NCBI GenBank assembly: GCA_030434875.1
Contig: JAUISW010000001.1
Span: 248,001 to 312,000, forward strand
DNA length: 64,000 bases
DNA from: Lachnospiraceae bacterium C1.1
GTDB taxonomy: Bacteria > Bacillota > Clostridia > Lachnospirales > Lachnospiraceae
Reading direction: 5' to 3'
Under the pieces are notes generated by a model, which ran no database searches, was not told the origin of the DNA, and worked only from the letters and a program-made list of their open reading frames with translations. Positions 59,390 to 64,000 of the stretch are shown piece after piece. The translations under genes and the position numbers were made by a program. The number at the start of each line of letters is the position of its first letter. Within the stretch, counting starts at the first letter, position 1.

Positions 59390-59426
59390 TATAATGAAAG
59401 GCATCGGAATTTTCCGGTGCCTTTTT
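59390..59426 (+). promoter_or_regulatory. -10 box followed at once by a terminator-like hairpin (possible attenuator)
   Basis: TATAAT at 59390-59395 has no convincing -35. The stem AAGGCATCGGAA / TTCCGGTGCC follows at about 59399-59420, then five T to 59426. The hairpin lies before the TTG start at 59464, so a transcript starting here would meet it immediately. Confidence 0.4.
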
Positions 59427-59463
59427 GAATATATATATATATAAATGGAAAGAGGATGACCAA

Positions 59464-60618
59464 TTGAAAAATGTTTTTATAAAACTGCCGGTTTATACAG
59501 GTGATGTTTCCGGAGCGGCATCGGCATTATATGAGCTTGGAGGAATGAGCGTGATCCATGATCCCTCCGGCTGCAATTCAACATACAATACCCATGACGA
59601 AATCCGCTGGTATTCTAAAGAAAGTCTTATTTTTATCTCAGGGCTTTCCGAGGTTGATGCAATAACCGGTAATGACAATAAGTTCATCAAAGATGTGCTT
59701 AATGCAGCGGAGAAGCTTAAGCCGGCATTTATTGCGCTTTTTAATTCTCCGATACCTTATATAAACGGGACAGATTTTAAGGGAATAGCAAAGATAATAG
59801 AAAATAAAAGCGGGATACCATGTTTTCATATAGAGACTAATGCAATGCATGATTACAGTGTAGGTATTTCAAACGCTTTTTATGAATACGCACGCAAATT
59901 TCTTCCGGATGAAAAAAGAGATAAAGTGTCCGAGGATAAAGATCAAAAGAAAAAAGTTAATATTATCGGAATGACCCCGCTTGATTATAGTTCAAAAAAT
60001 ACGTATTTAACTCTTAAGAATAAAATGGAAAAAGAGGGTTTTAAGATAATTTCCATTTGGGCAGAAGGAAGCAGCAGAGAAGAAATTCTTGCAGCTTCAG
60101 AGGCTGATATAAGCCTTGTCATATCTTCCTCCGGAATAAGAGTTGGAGAATTTTTAAGGGAAAAATATGGCATACCATATCTGACAGGTGTACCGACAGG
60201 ACTTTTTGCAAAAAAAATTTTTGAAAAATTAGATAATTTTGAATTTTGCTCTTCAGAAAAACTATTTTTGTCCGATAATAAATACAGAGCTGAAACGCTT
60301 GTCGTAGGTGAAAGCGTATTATCCTTAAGTCTTGCGGCTGAATATGAGCTGGAGACCGGAAAAAAGGCAGATGTAATATCGACCACTGAGCTTGGAAATG
60401 AATATTTAAGAGATTCAGATAAGGCAATCAGGGTTGAAAAAGAGTTAATGGAAGAATTTAAGAATTATCAAATGATAATTGCTGATCCTTTATATAGAAG
60501 GATAGCACCTTCAACAGCAAAATTTATCGATATTCCGCATCTTGCATTTTCTGGGCGTTTATATCTAAAAGGTATTCCGGATTTTTTCAGTGAAAGTTTC
60601 AGTGTGGTGGATTTATGA
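59464..60618 (+). CDS. Nitrogenase component 1-like protein with degenerate P-cluster ligands
   Basis: This 384-aa cytoplasmic protein has the NifD/NifK-family pattern. SVIHDPSGCNSTYN (Cys37) corresponds to the central P-cluster Cys region (HGPVGC). Rossmann-like repeats follow: FIALFNSPIPYINGTDF, IPCFHIETN, VNIIGMTPLDYSSKNTYL, a second domain around EADISLVISSSG, and YGIPYLTGVPTG. The first and third P-cluster cysteines of nitrogenase are not found at the expected places, so a full P-cluster is unlikely. It is a single protein without a NifH-like or second component gene nearby. The TTG at 59464 is favoured by AGAGGA 7 bp upstream. The HydE-like gene overlaps its stop by 4 bp, so the two probably act together. 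Substrate unknown. Confidence 0.78.
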   Translation: MKNVFIKLPVYTGDVSGAASALYELGGMSVIHDPSGCNSTYNTHDEIRWYSKESLIFISGLSEVDAITGNDNKFIKDVLNAAEKLKPAFIALFNSPIPYINGTDFKGIAKIIENKSGIPCFHIETNAMHDYSVGISNAFYEYARKFLPDEKRDKVSEDKDQKKKVNIIGMTPLDYSSKNTYLTLKNKMEKEGFKIISIWAEGSSREEILAASEADISLVISSSGIRVGEFLREKYGIPYLTGVPTGLFAKKIFEKLDNFEFCSSEKLFLSDNKYRAETLVVGESVLSLSLAAEYELETGKKADVISTTELGNEYLRDSDKAIRVEKELMEEFKNYQMIIADPLYRRIAPSTAKFIDIPHLAFSGRLYLKGIPDFFSESFSVVDL

Positions 60619-61661
60619 CAAATAAAGAATTGACAGATAAGCTTAAAGAGACATCTATTCTCAGTAAGGATGAGTTTAGGCAGCTGACAGGCAGCATGAA
60701 TAAAGACGACGAGGAGTATCTTTATGCAGCTGCCAGAGAAGTTAAAGAAAAATATTATGGCAAAGATGTTTTTTTAAGAGGCCTTATAGAATTCAGTAAT
60801 TTTTGCAAAAATGACTGTTATTATTGCGGGATAAGACGAAGCAACAGTCATGCAGAGAGATACAGGCTCAGTAAGGAAGAGATATTATCGGCTGTAGAAA
60901 AAGGATATGAATTAAGCTTTAGAACCTTTGTACTGCAGGGTGGAGAGGATTTAAGCTATAGTGATGATGATATATGTGATATTGTGAGATCTATAAAAGA
61001 GCTTTATCCGGATTGTGCAGTAACTCTTTCCATAGGTGAAAAAGAAAGAAAGACATATGAAAAATATTTTGAGGCTGGAGCAGACAGATATCTTTTAAGG
61101 CATGAAACTGCAAATGATGTTCATTATGCCAAACTTCATCCGGCAGAATTATCGCTTGAAAACAGAAAGAGATGTCTTAGGGATCTTAAGGAAATTGGTT
61201 TTCAGACAGGCGCAGGAATGATGATAGGGGCGCCTTTTCAGACATTGGAGAATCTTATAGAGGATCTCTTTTATCTTAAAGAACTTGAACCACAAATGGT
61301 TGGCATAGGCCCGTTCATTCCACATAAAGATACTCCTTTTAAGGATGAAAAGGCAGGAAAGCTTGAAGATACGCTTCATTTTCTTGCGATAATAAGGCTT
61401 ATGCTCCCAAAGGTGCTTCTGCCCGCAACTACGGCACTGGGAACAATTGATCCGCAGGGCAGAGAAAAAGGACTAAGGGCAGGAGCTAATGTAATAATGC
61501 CGAATCTTTCGCCATTGAATGTCAGGGGAAAATATCTTTTATATGATGGAAAAATCTGTACGGGAGAGGAAGCTGCCGAATGCTCGGAATGCATGAAGAG
61601 AAGGATCGAATCCGTTGGATACAGAGTTATGATATCAAGAGGAGATGCGCCGGGTTTTTGA
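60615..61661 (+). CDS. hydE: HydE-like radical SAM enzyme
   Basis: This 348-aa radical SAM protein has the cluster motif Cys64-x3-Cys68-x2-Cys71 (FCKNDCYYCGIRR), GLIEFSNFC before it, and the barrel motifs FVLQGGEDLSY and LLRHETAND. Near the C-terminus a further Cys-x7-Cys-x2-Cys pattern (KICTGEEAAECSEC) has the same spacing as the accessory cluster of Thermotoga HydE, as I recall it. HydE helps assemble the diiron H-cluster of [FeFe] hydrogenase with HydF and HydG, neither of which is in the window. The 4-bp overlap with a nitrogenase-like gene suggests either a dedicated role there or a HydE paralogue. The symbol is by family. Confidence 0.85.
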   Translation: MTNKELTDKLKETSILSKDEFRQLTGSMNKDDEEYLYAAAREVKEKYYGKDVFLRGLIEFSNFCKNDCYYCGIRRSNSHAERYRLSKEEILSAVEKGYELSFRTFVLQGGEDLSYSDDDICDIVRSIKELYPDCAVTLSIGEKERKTYEKYFEAGADRYLLRHETANDVHYAKLHPAELSLENRKRCLRDLKEIGFQTGAGMMIGAPFQTLENLIEDLFYLKELEPQMVGIGPFIPHKDTPFKDEKAGKLEDTLHFLAIIRLMLPKVLLPATTALGTIDPQGREKGLRAGANVIMPNLSPLNVRGKYLLYDGKICTGEEAAECSECMKRRIESVGYRVMISRGDAPGF

Positions 61662-61762
61662 TAATAAGTTAGAAAGGCTGTAAGTAAGCCAGTTTACAGG
61701 ATAAAAAATTATTAGTTTAGAAAAGTTCACACAAGTTTCAGATTTTTTTTGATAAGTTACTA

Positions 61763-61789
61763 TAAAGAAATCTGATAATTAACCGATAA
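61763..61789 (+). promoter_or_regulatory. Sigma-28 (FliA/SigD) flagellar promoter
   Basis: TAAA (61763-61766), a 15-bp spacer and ACCGATAA (61782-61789) match the consensus TAAA-N15-GCCGATAA with one mismatch. It lies 142 bp upstream of flgM. The transcript leader to 61930 has no other feature I can name. Confidence 0.8.
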
Positions 61790-61930
61790 GATAATTGAAA
61801 AGTTTAGACAACTGCTTTCAGAACGGCGTTTTTGGTAGCTTGTGGGCCGTTTATAAGGAAAGAATATATGTCTTATGCTTTTTGATTTATAAATGATCAC
61901 TTATGTTATTCAGGAAAGGAGGAGTCTGTT

Positions 61931-62209
61931 ATGCGGATTGAAGCCTATAATCAGGTTATGCAGGTATACGGGAAACAGAAGATAAAAAAGACAGCAAATT
62001 ATTCATCTGTATCGAGTGCGAGGGATGCGCTTGAACTCTCGGGAACCGGTAAGGATCTGCAGACTGCAAGAGCTGCAGTTGCTGAAGCAGAAGATGTCAG
62101 AAAAGAGCTGACGGCTCCGTTGAAGGAAAAGATTCAGGCCGGCACCTATGATGTATCGGGTGAAAGCTTCGCGGAGAAATTACTGGAAAAAATGGAAGCA
62201 TTGGCTTGA
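61931..62209 (+). CDS. flgM: Anti-sigma-28 factor FlgM
   Basis: This 92-aa protein has the FlgM layout. The N-terminal half is disordered-looking, followed by SSARDALELSGTGKDLQTAR, the LS-x-x-AKDLQ-like sigma-binding region, and a C-terminal helix ending in YDVSGESFAEKLLEKM. It binds the flagellar sigma factor until the hook is complete and it is secreted. It is expressed from a sigma-28 promoter, forming the usual feedback loop. GGAGGAG lies upstream of ATG 61931, and flgN and flgK follow. Confidence 0.88.
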   Translation: MRIEAYNQVMQVYGKQKIKKTANYSSVSSARDALELSGTGKDLQTARAAVAEAEDVRKELTAPLKEKIQAGTYDVSGESFAEKLLEKMEALA

Positions 62210-62234
62210 AAAAAGAAATCGGAGGTAGGTTGCA

Positions 62235-62753
62235 GTGGCAAGTTTAATGGAAAACTTAATATCTACACTTAATAAAGAGGCAGATAAGTACACTGAACTA
62301 TTAAGACTTTCGAAAAAAAAGACCCCGATCATTGTCAGGGGAGACATAGCTGAACTTCAGAAAATCACGGATGAAGAACAGGATGCGGTCGAAGTGCTCT
62401 CTGCTCTGGACAAAGAGCGTAGTACGATTATGGAAGATATCGCGAATGTTACCAACAAGGACGTTGGGGAGTTAAAGCTTAAAAATCTGATAGTTATGAT
62501 GGAAAAACGTCCAAAGGAGCATGATGCTCTTGTGGACGTTAGGGACAGGCTCGATAAAGCAGTAAACGAGTTAAAACTCATAAACTCTCAGAACGCGGTA
62601 CTTATAAAACAATCTCTCGATATGATAGATTTCAATCTGGCTTTGGAACGTTCGATAAGAACCGGTCCGGAGACGGGAAACTATAATCGTGCAGCGGAAA
62701 ATGCAGGAAGTATGCTGGTTTCCGAGCAGGGAGGATTTGACGCCAGACAATAA
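62235..62753 (+). CDS. flgN: Flagellar chaperone FlgN
   Basis: This 172-aa largely alpha-helical protein matches FlgN: LMENLISTLNKEADKYTEL at the start, a long coiled-coil core (about 35-135, KKTPIIVRGDIAELQKITD and QNAVLIKQSLDMIDF), and a disordered C-terminus. FlgN carries the hook-filament junction proteins FlgK and FlgL to the export gate. The start is GTG 62235, with GGAGGT 8-9 bp upstream; an in-frame ATG at 62247 has no such site. It sits between flgM and flgK, the standard order. Confidence 0.88.
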   Translation: MASLMENLISTLNKEADKYTELLRLSKKKTPIIVRGDIAELQKITDEEQDAVEVLSALDKERSTIMEDIANVTNKDVGELKLKNLIVMMEKRPKEHDALVDVRDRLDKAVNELKLINSQNAVLIKQSLDMIDFNLALERSIRTGPETGNYNRAAENAGSMLVSEQGGFDARQ

Positions 62754-62781
62754 ATGTCAGACAGAATGAGGGGTGATATCA

Positions 62782-64000
62782 ATGTCACTAATGGGCGCAT
62801 TTTACACAGGCGTGTCAGGCATAAATGCCAGTCAGAACGCTTTAAACGCCACAGCACATAATATTTCAAACATTGATACCGATGGTTTTACAAGACAGCA
62901 GGTTTATCAGGGAAACAAAATATATCTTACGATCGGAAAATCATATAATAACAGCAGCCAGGTCGGATTAGGTGTTAATATAGATGAAGTCCGATACGTT
63001 CGCGATTATTTTCTCGATAAGGCATATCGAAGTGAATCAGGCAGATCGTCATATTATTCCACTTCATATGAGGCAATAGAAGAGATCAATACACTTTTTG
63101 GTGAGCTTAACGGAACGGCATTTCAGGAATCATTGCAGAAGCTGAAGAATGCATTTACTTCACTTGCAATAAGTCCTGCTGACTCGACTTTACAGAGTCA
63201 GGTGATAACGACTGCAAGCCAGTTCTTAAAAAGGGCACAGGCTATTTATAACGGGCTTTCGGATTATCAGGATAACCTTAATGAGCAGATTAAGGATCAG
63301 GTTGATCAGATAAACGATTATGCATCGAAAATTGCGACTCTTAATGAACAGATAGTTAAAGTTGAGGCAGGCGGCATAGAAAATGCAAATGATCTGAGGG
63401 ATGCAAGAAACCTTATCCTGGATGAGCTTTCTGCTCTGGGCAGGATAGAGTATTCAGAGGATACCTTTGGATATGTATCTGTTAAATTTGAGGGTGTTGA
63501 GCTCGTAAAGGAAAATTTTGTAAATGTTATGGAAGCTCAGATCGCAGATGGTGATGAATCTACCGGATTCTATACGGTTGTTTGGTCGACTCTTGATGAT
63601 GAGCCTGTATTTAATCTTAACAAAGATGTATCTGCAGAAGCAGGAACAGATAAAGGTTCCTTGAGAGCATTAATAGATGCAAGGGGAACACAGCGCGGGA
63701 CTTATGCAGATTATCAGGCATATACGAATCTTACAGATCGTAACAGTAATACAAAAAGTCAGACAGAAAGTGAAAATTTTGCCGATGTTTCGTCATCAAG
63801 TGTAGCTTCAACTATGGCAATGTTTGATCATATGTGTTTTGGAATCATTTCTCAGATAAATGCGCTTCTTACACATGATGATTCTTATGATGAAGAGGGA
63901 ATATTGGCTGATAATCTTACCAGTGACGATTATAGCGATATATTTGACAGCAGTACGCATACGACAGATGGAACCTATGATGCTCTTTTTGTTACACTAG
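62782..64000 (+). CDS. flgK: Flagellar hook-associated protein 1 (partial, 3' end outside the window)
   Basis: An open frame starts at ATG 62782, behind GAGGGGTGAT, and is still open at the window end after 406 codons. The N-terminus SLMGAFYTGVSGINASQNAL followed by NATAHNISNIDTDGFTRQQV is the conserved flagellar rod/hook family motif. The next region (VGLGVNIDEVRYVRDYFLDK) is specific to FlgK. A helical D1 region with LNEQIVKVEAG and DLRDARNLILDELS follows, then beta-rich D2. FlgK joins hook and filament. It completes the flgM-flgN-flgK order. Confidence 0.95.
   Translation, partial: MSLMGAFYTGVSGINASQNALNATAHNISNIDTDGFTRQQVYQGNKIYLTIGKSYNNSSQVGLGVNIDEVRYVRDYFLDKAYRSESGRSSYYSTSYEAIEEINTLFGELNGTAFQESLQKLKNAFTSLAISPADSTLQSQVITTASQFLKRAQAIYNGLSDYQDNLNEQIKDQVDQINDYASKIATLNEQIVKVEAGGIENANDLRDARNLILDELSALGRIEYSEDTFGYVSVKFEGVELVKENFVNVMEAQIADGDESTGFYTVVWSTLDDEPVFNLNKDVSAEAGTDKGSLRALIDARGTQRGTYADYQAYTNLTDRNSNTKSQTESENFADVSSSSVASTMAMFDHMCFGIISQINALLTHDDSYDEEGILADNLTSDDYSDIFDSSTHTTDGTYDALFVTL

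Overview
The window looks like chromosomal DNA of a motile anaerobic Firmicute, most likely a member of the Lachnospiraceae (Butyrivibrio-like). This is inferred from the AT-rich sequence, strong AGGAGG-type ribosome binding sites, Gram-positive lipoproteins and LytR-CpsA-Psr ligase, small YARHG/DUF4234/DUF2752 proteins, and a flgM-flgN-flgK flagellar cluster. I see no rRNA, tRNA or CRISPR array. Almost all genes lie on the + strand.

Layout. 1-6532: the edge of a minus-strand gene resembling PTS enzyme I, an orphan NMT1-type binding lipoprotein, a hemerythrin-like protein and several small membrane or secreted proteins (one frameshifted), interspersed with short non-coding repeats. 6533-8657: an accessory island with a chimeric gene remnant, a palindromic mobile element bounded by an 8-bp target duplication, and an AAA-type ATPase preceded by 10-bp-phased repeats. 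8658-12856: an Ig-like surface protein, a FAD oxidoreductase and a parvulin foldase.

13075-39104: a large surface-polysaccharide locus. rfbB, rfbA and rfbC make dTDP-sugar. Wzm/Wzt form an ABC exporter, followed by a methyltransferase-kinase protein resembling the WbdD chain terminator. Many GT2 glycosyltransferases, phosphoglucomutase, a Gtr-like trio (GT87-type membrane enzyme, GtrB-like, GtrA-like), a SASA-type esterase, a polyprenyl-phosphate sugar transferase, an LCP ligase and GlmS complete it. Together they suggest synthesis, length control, export, decoration and wall attachment of a rhamnose-type polymer. No rfbD is present in the window.

39400-58280: envelope and protein-quality functions. 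These are an HtrA protease, a variant ClpX overlapping an LspA-like gene, carbamate kinase, two separate MBOAT/SGNH O-acylation pairs, a giant amidase, lipoproteins, a family-10-like glycosidase, signal peptidase I and two PLP aminotransferases (one HisC). 58430-61661: a repeat-rich lipoprotein, then a two-gene operon pairing a degenerate nitrogenase-component-1 protein with a HydE-type radical SAM enzyme; this is the most unusual functional pairing here. 61763-64000: a sigma-28 promoter followed by flgM, flgN and the 5' part of flgK, which runs off the window.

The clearest non-coding signal is a family of 147-201 bp palindromic elements with GTTACTGTTCAC ends. Three insertions, one of them a tandem pair, carry exact 8-bp target-site duplications.
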